Shown piece after piece: positions 39,901-54,105 of a DNA stretch of 64,000 nucleotides (within the stretch, counting starts at the first letter, position 1; each line of letters begins with the position of its first letter). The position numbers and the translations under genes were made by a program. Origin of the DNA: Eremophila alpestris peregrina (Eukaryota > Chordata > Aves > Passeriformes > Alaudidae); the NCBI GenBank assembly GCA_009792885.1, contig WMCF01000173.1, forward strand, positions 667,846 to 731,845. Direction: 5' to 3'. The notes beneath the pieces are model-generated. The model did no database searches. It saw nothing but the letters and a program-made list of their open reading frames with translations, and had not been told where the DNA came from.

Positions 39901-42900
39901 AGTGTTCCTCCTTCTGCATCAGAAATGGCCAAGATTATTTGTCTTCTATGTGCTAAAATGAAATTAACCCTACAAAGCATCATTATGTGAGAAATTACCT
40001 GGTTTTCACAAGGCACAAGGAGGTAGAGACTGTTCTCTAACAAACTAAACTGTTTGACATAAGTTGAAACTTGCGCTGTCACAACCTTTTCTACTTTGAG
40101 TCATTTCTAATTACTGAGATTATATCTTTTTGTTAAAGATGACCTGCATAGGGGAATCAGTTTTTTGCTGTATGCTCAGAGGATGATTAGTGTTGTTCTT
40201 TGGTGATTTTAATATCAAACTCATTATCTACTTCTATTTGGGCTTGTTTAAATTTGTTAAAACCCGGGACTAATGAGAAGCAGCTTTGCTATGATGTGGT
40301 GGCATATTTATTTTTAAAAGGATGTAGGAGATCTGCTACTAAACAGCCTTGATAGCTTTGAAATAGAAATTTTCTTTTTTTTGTAGATCAGAGAAGTCCT
40401 TGAGAGCCCTCATTTACTGACAGTGATCAAAATAGAAGAAGCTGGAGATGAAATTGTGAGCAATGCCATTTCCTTTGCCCTGTACAAAGGCAAGTAATTG
40501 TTTTTCTGGGTTTGTTTGGGGATTTACTAATAAATGGAAAAAGGGATGGCTATTTATTCTCTAGAACAGGTTTCCTTAGAGCAGTGCCATCTCCCTAGAG
40601 CTAAGCTCCTGCCATAGTGTGGAGCCTGTCTTCCTCTGAAGGGGTGTGGGCAGGCTACAGCAGCAGTGTGGGATCCTCTCAGTGTGGGCAAGATCCAAAC
40701 CAGATAATGGAGAGGGCATTTTGGAGAGCCCTGGGGATACAGGTAGGGCCCCTTAGGGAATCCTGCAAAATCTCTCTTGTGCAGAGAGTGCAGGGCTCTG
40801 AGCAGCCTGAAGGAAGTGTTGTGCTCCTGGCAGCTCCTTTGTGGCCTTTCTTGGACTATAAATACATCCCTTCCAGCCCCCAGCTGGGAAGATGTGCATA
40901 GGTCTGGGGAAAGCCACTTGGAAGGAGTCTTTTCCTGGTAGTGTGAGAAGCAGAGATGATAAATATGCCTGGTCTTTACCCAGAGATTGTCCCTCATCTG
41001 CAGCTTTCAGCACCAATGAGCACGACAGGGATAACTGGAATGGGCAGCTGAAGCTGCTGCTGGAGTGGAACCAGCTGGAGCTGGCCAGTGATGAGATCTT
41101 CACCAATGACCGGAACTGGGAGGTACAGCCCCCTTCTGAGTGAGTGCAGGGAGCTGTGGGGAGGGACACATCCCAACAGGAACCACTGTCTCAGCAACTT
41201 AGCCTTTGTGCTAAGAGAGTGTCTGTTGTACCTGCCCTGACTCTCACATTCCATTCAGTCTGGAGAAGAGGAGGTCAGATCTCCTTGGGAGCTGCTACTT
41301 CTTCACAAGGGGCAGCTCCCATCTCTGCTGTGAGAGGGACAGGACTCCAGGCTAGACATCAGGAAAAAGTTCTTCCCCCAGAGGGTGCTGGGCATTGCCC
41401 AGGCTCCCCAGGGAATGGGCACAGCCCCAAGGCTGCCACAGCCCAAGGAGCATTTGAACAAGCATTGCTCTCAAGGATGCACAGGGTGGGACTGTGCAGG
41501 GGTGTTGGGGTGTCTCTGCAGGGCCAGGGGTGTTGGACTTAATGATCCTTGTGGGTCCTTTCCAACTCAGGATATTCCACAAAGCTATGATCCATTGTTC
41601 CATGATGATCCGTTCTGTGATCACTGGTTGGAAAGGTGATCTGCCCATGCCAGAAATGCTCTGGGCCATCCAGCCATGGCAACTGTGTACAGAAAAAAGA
41701 CCTGAGTCTGATGAAAAAGTGACAATGACCATGTGTGAGGCCTCCTCTAAGATTTACATGTCTCAGGTGATCCCTAACATTTGCTTTTCCATTTCTTCCT
41801 AGTCTGCTGACCTACAGGATGTGATGTTCACAGCCCTGGTGAAAGACAGGCCCAAATTTGTCCGGCTCTTCCTGGAAAATGGCTTGAATCTGCGGAAGTT
41901 CCTCACCACAGAGGTCCTGAGGGAGTTGTACACCAACAACTTCAGCAGCCTGGTGTTCAAGAACCTGCAGATCGCCAAGAACTCCTACAATGACTCTCTC
42001 CTCACCTTTGTGTGGAAGATGGTGGAGGATTTCCGGAGAGGTTTCAAAAGAGATTACAAAAACAGCAAGGATGAGATGGAGATACAGCTTTCAGTGAGTG
42101 ATGAGCAGTTTGATCCTGCTGTGAATGAGATTATTTGGACTGCAGTGGTTGAAGCAGGAAGTGCCTTCTACACAAATATTCTTTAATGGCAGTTTCAGGA
42201 CAAACAGGGATGCTGATTCTTCCCTGTCAAATACAAGACTTCAATAGAAGTATCAAATATAACCTAACTCACAGTAGTGTGTGACAACTGGCAGAGAGCT
42301 TAGAGAAGGGGTTGGTGGGGGGTGGCTGTGAAAGGAAGAAAAAACAGGATAGTCCAGGCTCAGATTTGTTTCAGTTGAAAACATTTGGTGAGCTTAGGTC
42401 TGAGTTCTTGCTCTCTCTTTCAGGAGGAGTGTCCTATCACAAGGCACCCACTGCAAGCTCTGTTTATTTGGTCAGTTCTCCAGAACAAGAAAGAGTTGTC
42501 CAAAGTCATTTGGGAGCAAGTAAGTTGAGTTCTCCTTTTTTTCCTCTTTGCAGGCAGTGCGGTGGTGTTCTGTGTCTTTGGTTTATTGGCCTTCAAAGGC
42601 TCCACATCCAGCTTCAAACAGAAGAGATAATTGCTGAATGACACAGGTTTTATATTGCCCATTTTGTGTCTGGGTGTGTGGACTTTATACTTTCATTTCC
42701 TAAGGTTGTGTGTGAGTCAGCAGTCCACATCCATTGTATGTTGCCATCTGTGCTCAAGGTGGGATGCTGAGTTCCCACCCATTCCACAGCATGGATGGGT
42801 TCTGATTTCAGGTGTTTCATTGAAATCCAGTTTCTAATTTGGGTTAGACAGTAATTTAATGATTGTAGAATCAAATAGATCATTCTGTACTGGGGACTGA

Positions 42901-45900
42901 GGAGCTGCAAAATGGAGAATAATTTTTAAAGGCTTCCATCTGGTATAGTGGAAGGTGTCCCTGCCTGTAGCAGCGGGTAATGAGACGGTCTTTAAGGTCC
43001 TTTAGAACCCAAATCATTGTGGTTTCAGGATTCTGTGATCATGTTCCCTTCTCAGAGGGATTTGCATGACTTTACTCTCTCTCCACAGACCAGAGGCTGC
43101 ACTTTGGCAGCCCTGGGGGCCAGTAAGCTCCTGAAAAGCATGGCCAAGGTGAAGAATGATATAAATGCTGCTGGTGAGTCTGAGGAGCTCGCTAACGAGT
43201 ATGAGACAAGAGCAGTAGGTAAGTGCTCTGTGAGCCCTTTAGAAATCTAGTGGGAAGTGTCAGAGACCAGGGAATTAAAAACTAGATATACAACATTAAA
43301 TACATTTTTCTTTTATGTCAACGTGATTTTACTGCTTGGAAACTCCTTCCACACCATTTGTTCCCAGGAGAAATTTGATGTCCTGTCCTAAGAGCTTGGC
43401 TCCAAAAGTGTTGTGAAGTGGGGTTTTTTTTTGAGGTAGAGAATTTCTTTCATGGGGAAGAAAAGCTGCTTAGCTCTACTGGCAAGGCTGAAAAAGGGTG
43501 ACCATAAACAGGAAAATATGGAAAAGGGGAAGCTTTCCACATGAGTACTGGTAGTATCCAGAGTTGGGAAAAACTGCCCCTAAGATTTGTGGGAGTGCTT
43601 CTGGGGAGTGACAACAAGTTGCAGGTAAAAAGTGTGACTTTCTAAGGACCAGCTCAAGGCCATGCTGGAAATATCTTGCTTGTTTCCAGAGAGTGTCTCC
43701 TATTCCACAAAGCAAAAACTGCTTAAATAGACTTTTTAAAAGGTATCTACACCCTTCATGCCTGGTGATTTAGCAAGACAGTAAGGAGTGAGCAGTGCAT
43801 TTCCCAGTGAAAAAGCATCAGATTCTGACTTTTTCAACCCTACTGTTAATTTTGGACTGACTATAATTCATTAGATCAGGGCCAAATGGAATTAAAAAAA
43901 GAGGATGAAATTAGTAGATTTATGGAGTCATTTAAGGAGAAATTCACATTTTTTACTCAATTTTTAGTGCAAAAATAAATGCTCTCTGTATGATGTAGTG
44001 TTACAGTTTCCCATCCAGACATGAATTCTGTATCAGAAGTTGAAGATGTGCAAGGGGGGTTTTAAAGGGATGCACAGTCACTCTGCAGTGTTGAAAACAT
44101 GAAAAGGTTCCTGTCTATGTGCTTTGATATTACACTAAAGATATTTGCACCCAGGTTGGTGGGAAATAGAAGTTAGAGCTCAGTGTGGAGCTGCTTCTTT
44201 CTTCCAGAGCTTTTCACCGAGTGCTACAGCAACGACGAAGACCTGGCTGAGCAGCTGCTGACTTATTCCTGTGAAGCCTGGGGAGGGAGCAACTGTCTGG
44301 AACTGGCAGTGGAAGCCAGAGACCAGCAGTTTATTGCCCAGCCAGGTGTGCAGGTAATGGCAGTGAAGGGAAGGTGAACGTGCCACTCTACCTCTTGTGC
44401 TCTAACAGGGGGTGTGGCTCCTCTACCCACACGTGCAAATCATGAGGAGAAAAATCTTGCCTTAGGGCCATAAGTCAAAATAGACTGCCTGAAGTGCTTC
44501 CTGCTTTGGGCATGCACAGTGTGGATGCAACACCCAGCATGGATGAGCATTGCACATAATGCAATGGTTTATAAGTGTTTTATCAATCAGATCAAGTCCT
44601 GCTCATCCTCATTTTTAACTCCTCATCACACAGATGGAGGATGGCTGCCCTAAGGAGCCAGCACACTGTTACTAATGCAAAAAGCTTTGCTTTGTTCAAA
44701 CAGAAATCTCTAGTATTTTGATTGAAATCTCAAAGTTTGGGGGCTATTTTTACCAAATCAAATGTTCTAAAATAGCTTTCCTAGGTTATTTTGTTGCTGT
44801 TAGACCAAGTGGAGGGTGTTTCCTTCTTCCCTGCAGAATTTCCTTTCCAAGCAGTGGTATGGAGAGATTTCAAGAGACACCAAGAACTGGAAGATTATAA
44901 TGTGCCTGCTCTTTTTCCCTTTAATAGGCTGTGGATTCATCTCATTCAGGTAATCAACTGACTTTTCATTAGTGGGAAATTTTTTGAGGGAAGGCAAGTT
45001 AATTAATTGTAGAATCTTAGGGCAAGTCAGGCTGGGTGGAAAACATCCAGTCCAACCCTGTGCTCAAACATGGTCAGCTGGAGCAGGTTGCCCAGGACTG
45101 TGTCCAGTTTTGGATATCTCCAAAGGTGGAGACTCCACAGCCACTCTGGGGAAGCTGTTCTAGTGTTCAGTCAGCCTTAGATAAAGGTATTAAAAAGCCA
45201 AATGAGCTTTGGACAGTTTGTGTTTCACTCTGATCTTGGATTTAAGATCATAGGATCACAGGATGGTTTGGGTTGGAAGGGAAGGGACCTTAAAGCTTAT
45301 TTTGTTCCAACCCCTGCCATGAGCAGGGACACTTGCCACTATCTCAGGTGTCTCCAAGCCCCATCCAAGCTGAAATATGTACCAATTTACTGGAGTGCCT
45401 GAGGGCAGTGGATGCAGGATGTCTTTACCTCTAAATTAACATCCTGAGCTAGACTTTGCACGCTTCTCACTTCCGCTTTGAAGACACAAATGTTTCCAGG
45501 CATAAAAGCTATGCTTTGAGACCTTTTCCCTCTTTTAATTCCTCAGGAAAAAGCCTGTGGAGAAGAGTAAGAAACTCTTCTTATATTATGTGTCTTTCTT
45601 CACCTCCCCCTTTGTGGTCTTCTCCTGGAACGTCATCTTCTACATTGCTTTCCTGTTGCTCTTCGCCTACGTGTTGCTTATGGATTTCCAGAAGGAACCC
45701 ACGGCCCTGGAGATCATCCTTTACGTGCTGGTCTTCATTCTGCTTTGTGATGAAGTGAGACAAGTAGGCAGCGCTTGCAACCCCAGAAAGCTTAGTGTTA
45801 GAGCCACAGCATTGTGGTTTTTCCCCTCCAAGGCAGTGCAGGCTGATCCAGGGGAACCACTTCCTAGCAGAGATGTTGGGGGCTCAGTGAGGGATTTTTT

Positions 45901-48900
45901 CCTCTGATATTTAATTCCTGCTTGTGCCCCTGTAGCTGCAGTGTCTGTGCACCAAGAGGATAAGCTGATGCCAGTGCAGGTGTTTCCCAGGAATGCTTGG
46001 CTTGCCAAGGTAGTTGATAATAAAGGGTTACATTTAGCACATTTATCTTGGTGCACACCTTTAGATGAAGTCATTCCTTCCTCTCTTCTCTACATTCCAC
46101 CCCCTTGATTTTTTATTTTACCAAGAAACGACATATCTTTATGCATTTCTATTTAGCTTTTAATCATCTGTGCTGTTTTTGCTGGTTTAGTGTAGAATCA
46201 AGGGCCAGCTTTGGGTTACCTGTGGTGTGGGAACAGCATGTGTTTATAACCAACCACTGGTATCTTCTCCTCACTTCACATGAAACCTGGTGGGTTTTGG
46301 GCAAGCTGATCTCTGCCAGTCCATGGTCAGAGCAGTGGGAGGATGCTGGGGGAGTCAGAAGGGCAGTGGGTGTGTGGGTTAGGTGCAGTGCTGCTTTCTG
46401 GCTCTCCTGTAAGGCCCGAGTGGCCTCATGAGTGTTTGTGGGTGATCTGCTGGATCATCCCACCCTGCAATAATGGTTTTTGTGTGAGCTCAGATGACAT
46501 TTCTGATGCTGCTGTTACTGTGGTCTTTTCCCTTTTTAATAGTCAAGGTGGAACCCTGTTTATGGCAACTTTGCTTGCTAAGAAAATGGGGGAAAAGTAA
46601 AAGACTTTTTTTGCCATGAAAACACTAATGGAGTGTTTGTTTCTGCTGATTTAGGTTCTGGTGTCTCTGGACCTGTCCTTGCACATCCTGTGTATACCCA
46701 GCAAAAGTCCTGGGGAAAACCTTAGGGAGAGAAACCTTATTTTCCTAGCAATGTCCCTTTTTCTCACTACCCTGAGCAGGTAGAACTGCTGCAATTCCCA
46801 TAAGTAACTGGTGGCAAGACTGTACCAATTTGGCAGGGGAGGCAGTTAAAACAGAGACTTTATTGAAGATTTAAAGTTATCTCAAGCCAGTGTTCTGGCT
46901 GCAAGCCTGTTTTCCTGAGGAGGAGAAATAGAGCAGAGAGCAGAGCAGTGTCCCATTCCTCTAAACTTCTCAAGAAGTTCCTCCCTGGCTTCCCCTGAGA
47001 TAGACCATTTGTGCATTGGTCTCACTCTGCATTGAAATTGTGTCTGTGTCCTTTATATTTAAAGGAGAAAAAGAGAAGAGTATCCCAGATTTTGTTTTCA
47101 CATCCAAGGCAAAGTAAGAGCAGCTTGCCTGGGGTCCCACTGTAGCTGCTGCAGTTGGATAACCAGTTCTGGGGAGAAATCAGCTCTTGGTTGGGAACAG
47201 TGTCTGAACTGTAAGCCACTGGCTCAGCCCTGCTTTCACTTCTGGTGGTCCCAGGGATTTGTAAGTAGCTGGAGCTGTTGTGGTCATAGTGAAATCGGAG
47301 AGGCCTTTTCCCTGCTGTCTCCTTAGCCACATGGAGGGTAGCCTCCAGCCAGGTGAGTGGGTAGTCTGGTGGGGTGTGAAGGAAAGCCCTGTTTTCTCCA
47401 GTGGAGAAGGAATCTGGACAGAACTTCTGTGCACTTCACCTCTCAGCAGTGGGAACTGCTTGGAATTCAGAGGACTGACCTGCATCTCAGTCCCAGATGT
47501 TTGATTTCGGGCAGAGACAGCACCTAGGAGAAAACTCCCTTTGATTCCTGTTTCCCATAGAGCTGCTAAGGCCAGAATTGCCTTCCTTGGATATGCCATT
47601 TAGAGATTCACTGAGCAGTATTCTCCAAAGCTTTGATTATGTTGAAGAAAATTGAAATTTAAAAGAATTGTGGCTGGGGATAGAGTTTATTTCTCCAGGC
47701 CTGGCAGAGGTTTGTCCTGATTAAGCTTTTTGTCCTTTATGAGGCACCTCTGAATTGACTCCAGAAGTTGGTTCTTGCACAAACTTTGGATCCAGGCTGC
47801 TGTGCTGGTCAGTCTGGGAATGAGCAGGGATTCTCACTAGACTTGCAATTCAGAAACAGAGAGCTGTGTAATTAAAAGAACAAATCTGCATCTTGAAACC
47901 AAAGCATGCATATGTAGCTGGGGGCAGATTAGTGAATGAGCTCTGTGAAGGGAGAGAAGGCAGGATGCATCAGCTACCCTTAAACTGTGATTCCCCCCCT
48001 TCCCCCCACAGTGTTTCCTGGGTCACAACAAGACCCAAAAACCAGGTTGCCAGTAACTTGTGGCATTGTTAGATGCATTAAACCCTTGCTTCTGGGGAAG
48101 TTAAAGCCACCTGAACTCTGGTGTTACCTATTGTGTGACAAAAACTTAATTGGGCAAGGAAACTGTGCTGTGGGGGGGGTTACTTTCTGTTCTTTTTCCT
48201 TCCCAGTGGTACATGAATGGCAGCAAGTATTTCTCAGACCTGTGGAATGTTATGGATACCCTTGCAATCTTCTACTTCATAGCAGGGATTGTGTTCAGGT
48301 GAGTAGTGCCTTCTTTTGTGTCCATGTTACGGCTTTGCTTCCTTGGTGGGTTTTGACTACAACCTGTAATGAAATTTTGGGGAGCAATGTGTTCATGACA
48401 TTCCCTTTATGAAGGCCCCAAATACTGATAAGTGTTGACTTAAAAAAAAATAATCAGGAGATATTTAGGATTTTCTGTGGCTCCTGTTACTGACTTTAGT
48501 ATGACACCTGGGCTTTGTGTTATATTTAAGAGGACTGATTGTCCCTACAACAGCCTGACAATGTCATTACCTCCCAGAAGCTGTTTTATGCGCTGGGGTG
48601 AGTTAAAAACCATAGCAAAGAAATGATGGGAAAACATTTTCCAAAGTAATTGTTCAGTCAGCTCTAACTTAGTCCACATTGCCTCAGTGCAGTGAAGCAG
48701 TTGTTGCACTGAGGTGGTTTCAGAGGGCTGTGGGAGTAGCTCCATGTACAAGTTTCTTTGCTGTTAATAGCTTTAAGGATAAGAGAAAAAATGCTGCATG
48801 TCAGGAAGAAGGGGTGTAAACAAGGTGTGCATCTCCATCTCTGTCACCTGCCATTAGAGTAGGGAGGCCATGAGGCCCTGGATAGGTGTGCTGTGCTTTC

Positions 48901-51900
48901 CAACTACTCGCTTTCCACTCTCCGTTTCAGTGTGTTTTTACCTGATTTCTGCATGATTCACCCAAGGCTTCACTTTGTTTTCTTTTGCTGTCTCCATCAG
49001 GCTTCACTCTGATGAAAGCTCTTGGTATTCTGGGAGAGTAATTTTCTGTTTGGACTACATAGTTTTCACCCTGAGGCTCATCCATATTTTCACGGTTAGC
49101 AGGAATCTAGGACCCAAAATTATTATGCTGCAGAGGATGGTAAGATTCTGGCAGCTATTCAAGAGAGTCTAAATAAATGATGTGACACTTTTTTTTCCCT
49201 CCCCTCTTAAGAGTGAAATCTCCATGTTCTGATGATGGCAGCAAGTTAAATCTGCTAAACAGGATGAATTAAGATTTAAATGGGACCTAATTAAGAGCAG
49301 GGCATTTTTCTGCATCAAGGGAAAGAATAAGCATCAGGCTGAAGAATAGCAGAGGAAATTTGCTTCCTGGTAGCTTTTGTCTTTCATGCCTCAAATGTTT
49401 CAGTGGTATTTCTATTGCTCCCATGAGTATTCCCCAAACAAGACAGTGATGATAGAGGGTATAGGGGGAGGATTTTAGTCCTCCACTGTATCCCTCATAT
49501 GAGTACCTGAGGAAGAGGGTGGTGAGAAGCCTCTCATACAGTGCTAGAAATCCATGAAGCTATTGGCCAGAGTGTCTGGGCTGTAAATGAGGGTTAGGAG
49601 CCATCCAGAGTAGCATTTCCAGAAGCTTTCACCTCACAGAGGGTGAGGTGAGCCACAGTCCTTTTACCTGGTTCTGGCTTTTGTGGGGCCTGTCTGATGC
49701 CAGGGGGATATCCTGTATTCCTGAAACATGCCTTGCTTTTACGATTGCAAAAACATTTTTGAAGTTCTCTGAATGGGAGTGCTCAGTTATTACCATGTGT
49801 GTTGGTGAAATTAGGAGCAGAAAGCCATCCATGTGTGGCTTGCAACAGACCTGCAGTGGGGCACTGATTGATGCCCACTGTCATTTTTCAGATGATAGAT
49901 GTCTTCTTCTTCCTCTTCCTCTTCGCTGTGTGGATGGTGGCCTTTGGTGTGGCCAGGCAAGGCATCCTGAGGAAGAATGAGCACCGCTGGGAGTGGATCT
50001 TCCGCTCGGTCATCTATGAGCCCTACCTGGCCATGTTTGGCCAGTACCCTGATGATATTGATGGTATTTATCTTCTTTGGGGGGTCTCTCCTGGGTGGCG
50101 TGGAAACCTCTCTCCTTCTAGAGGTTGTCCAGCCCTTGTCTCCAAGTCTAATGGGGAGGCAGGGACAGATGAGGGCTGGGCCCAGCAGAATGAGGGGCTC
50201 ACTGTTCGCTCTCCCCTCTCGCTCTCTGAGGTACCACCTACAACTTTGACCGCTGCACTTTTTCTGGGAACGAGTCCAAGCCCTTGTGCGTGGAGTTGGA
50301 TGCCAACAACCAACCCCGCTTTCCAGAGTGGATCACCATTCCCCTTGTGTGCATTTACATGCTCTCCACCAACATCCTCCTTGTGAACCTGCTCGTGGCC
50401 ATGTTTGGGTGCGTAACAAAGAAGCGATGGCTTCCTGGTCACCTCTGTTCTGATATATCTCTGGGAAAGGGAGTGGGGTGCTGGAAAACAGCAAGAAGCC
50501 AGCCCTTGCCTCTGCATCTGTCACAGCAACCTGGGGGAAGCAGGTGCAGCATTCTGGGGAGGGATTGCTGCCTGTCCTTTGCCTCCATCTGTAAGCATCC
50601 TCACACAGTGGGTGTGGTGCAAACCCCTGTGGATCACACCGGGGGTGATGTCGGTCAGGCCTTCCTTACCAAGTGTGAGCTGCTGCCCAAGCGACCTTGC
50701 TAGAGTTATTATCTATTATAAATGAGTTGTTATCACTCTTCAGGACACTGTGGTTTTATTAACCTGAACTGCTGTATGGTGGGGATGGGTCTGGTACTGC
50801 TTTGATGGACGTGCCATTTATAGTTCTGACTTAGACCACAGACAATGAGCCACATCCCCTTGGAACATGCAAAAGGACTTTGTCTTGAGAAGTGCCATCA
50901 CCTCTTGACCAGCAAGGGAGGGAACATCTTCCTCAGCTTCTTTCAGAAATCTTTGTTGCATCCACTGCAAAGTCTGACATGGAGTTGATTTTATCATGGG
51001 AATTCCTTCATATCAGACTTTGGGGTGTGTCATCTTTGTGTCTCACTTGGCAGTGCAGCTTGATTAATGCTGTGGCTCTGTTCCCATTCACAGCCCCACT
51101 CCTTTTCTGCTTTACACTCACAATGTAACAAGAGTCCTTAAAACCTCTGGCCTCCATTCTTGAGGACCACTAGGTTTATTTTTGTGTTTTGATGGTACCT
51201 TGGCAGGAAGTTGCTTTGGCAACAGAGTATTGACAGGACTCTTGGTGCTGCTCAAGAGAATCTCTCATCTGAATGACACTACCAGTGTTTCCTGGCCTGA
51301 GATGAGATGTTTGAGTGTGATAAGTTGGGAATGTCTCAGATTTATGTTCTGCTCTCCCCTCAGTTCTGAACCTTTCCCTCCAGGCTGACCTGGACTCTAA
51401 AGACAGTTGGAAATCATATTTTTGGCAAGGCAGCCAGGACAGGTACAGCATATCTGTGCTTGGGGACAGACAAGCATGCTCATACTCCCTAGAAAGGGTG
51501 CAAGTACCTCACAATAATGAAGGAAAGTGTAACAGTAAGCCACCTCTACCCTAAAACACTTACTTTAACAGTACCTAATGGCAGATGCTCTAGTTTATGC
51601 CATTACACCAGTAAAAAAACCTCTAGTTTTTGCCAGTTGTATTTATCTTTTAAACAAAAATAGAATTTACACCAGGTGTAGGTTTTAATTTATCTCACGT
51701 AAAGGTCCATTAGGCTCTCAGCAGAGGCATTTTGGGAGCATCCATCTGCCATTTAATGTCACACTGAAAGGTCAGGCAGCTTGGGAGCTGCTTGATCCTG
51801 TGGCTGTTGCTTTGCTGGGTTCATATAGTGCTTTGTGCCGTGGGTTTGATCCGTGCCTGGAGTGTCCTTAATACCTCTGCTAAAACTCTCAGGAGCTTTT

Positions 51901-54046
51901 AAGTTTTTTGTAAGTGTTCTAGCTTTTGGTTTGGGTTTTTTTCCTAAGAAAGGTGTTTTCTGCTCAATTAATAAGATACAATATCTTGTGAAGAATCTTC
52001 CTGTTCTCATGTGTCTAGGCTAGAAGAAGATTGCTTAGAGCTGAGGTAGTAAAAGCACATGGAGTATTTTCTTCCCGTTCAGATTTTTTCCAGTTTATTT
52101 GTTACTTCAAGGGTTTTTTCCCTACTGTCTAAGTTCGTCCCATTAGCAAATTATTCTCTAAGAAGGAGAACAAACTAAATAACCTAGTCAATAAAAATTA
52201 CCTCCCTCAGAATGACTGGGCCCCTTACATCAGAAGGACATGCAGCTGCTGGAATGAGTCCTGAGGAGATGCTCCAAGGGATGGAGCCCCTCTGCTCTGG
52301 AGCCTGGCTGGGAGAGCTGGGAGTGTTCACCTGGAGAAGGCTCTGGGGAGACCTCAGAGTCCCTTCCAGGGCCTAAAATGGCTCCAGGAGAGCTGGAGAG
52401 GGACTTGGGACAAGGGTCTGGAGTGACAGGACAACGGGAAGTGGCTTCCCACTGTCAGAGGGCAGGGATAGATGGGATATTGGGAAGGAATTGTTCCCTG
52501 TGAGGTTGGGGAGGCCCTGGCAGAGGGTATACAGAGAAGCTGTGGCTTCCCCTGGATCCCTGGAAGTGTCCCAGGCCAGGCTGGATGAGGCTTGTAGCAA
52601 CCTGGGATGGTGGAAGGTGTCCCTGCCAATGGCAGGAGGTGGATGGGATGAGCTTTAAGGTCCTTCCCAAGCCAAACCATTCTGAGATTCTGTGATTGTA
52701 AAACCATGCCCTGACACAGTAGAGGAATGCTCTGTTCCTGGCTCTCAGTGAATAACTAATCCTAGGTGTGTTCTCTCTTTCCCATTAGTTATACTGTTGG
52801 ATCAGTGCAAGAGAACAATGACCAGGTGTGGAAGTTCCAACGTTTTTTCCTGGTCCAGGAATACTGCAGTCGCCTGACCATTCCCTTCCCCTTTGTCATC
52901 TTTGCCTACATATTCATGGTTATGAGGAAGTGCTTTAAGTGCTGCTGTAACAAAGAAAGCAAAGAGCCATCGATTTGTTGTGAGTTGGATTTTGCCTTGT
53001 TGCTCAAAAGTCATCTCTGCAGCAGGTGCATTGCTGTTCCTCCATGGCATCCTGTGCTTACTCCAGGCATTTTCTGCTGTGCTGGGAAATTTCCAAGGGC
53101 AATGTAGACCTCTGTCATGCAAATCCACTGTGCTGCTGGAAATCTCTTCAGTAAGATTCAAGTTTTTAAGTGAGATTTATCCAGTGTTCTCTTGTCCAAG
53201 CCATTTTGATGTAGAATTGCCTTGTGTGTACAAATCAATTAAGACTTCAGATTCATCTCTGGGGCTGCCTGTGCTGTTTCCCAGCTTTGCAAGGTTGTGG
53301 GTTTGGCTTTTTCGTAATTAATTTTGCTCATTAGGGAGTGACTGAAAGAGAATAAGCAGTTTCCTGGCCTTCTGGATGTAGCCAAATGAGCAAGCCAGCT
53401 CAAAAACATGGCAAGTCAGTTCTTGAGCTATTTCTCCTTTAATTTTTCCATCAGAGGACATAGACAGGAATTGTTCCAACAAGGCTTTCCCCCACCCCCT
53501 CCAGCAAATGTAGTGTTTTCTCCACTGGGAGAGCATAAGTTGAGTTAATTGACAGGCTTATTCCCATCCATCAGCAACCTGCCTGTTGCCCTGCAGCAGA
53601 AACAGGATTTGTTACCAATTTAGGAGGATGAGCCTGCTTTGGGGTATAAAACTGCTTTGGCACTAAATCATTTGGGCTGTCCAAATTACTGTGTGGATTC
53701 CTTGCTGGGGAAACTGATGGCAAATATTGCTGCTCAAACGTTGCACAGTTGATGTTGCAGCTCTGAAAGAATGGGAGAGTTAATTAGAGCCAGAAAATGA
53801 TGGTGGTTTTGTGGATGATAGGAACTGAAGAACTGCATGGAGGAAGCACACTGATATACTGACAATTGTAAAATCCTGCCTTCTCCATTTAACTCTTACA
53901 GAAATGGTTCGGATGCTTAAATGCTTGTTGGAATGTGGGAGAACAGCTGAGGGCTGTGTGAGGTCAGAGGAGCATTGGGTGGAAGAAAGGCATCTTCAGC
54001 TGCTTGCCAGCTCTGGGCTTCTTTTGTCTCAGGTTTTTTTTTTTTG

Positions 54047-54105
<59 letters not shown>

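Noticed and set aside
42094..42186. Frame continuing 30 codons past TRPM8 exon 11, a possible short isoform
   Set aside because: The donor GTGAGT is strong and the next exon continues TRPM8 exactly. The extension has no TRPM8 similarity, and its length is within chance.
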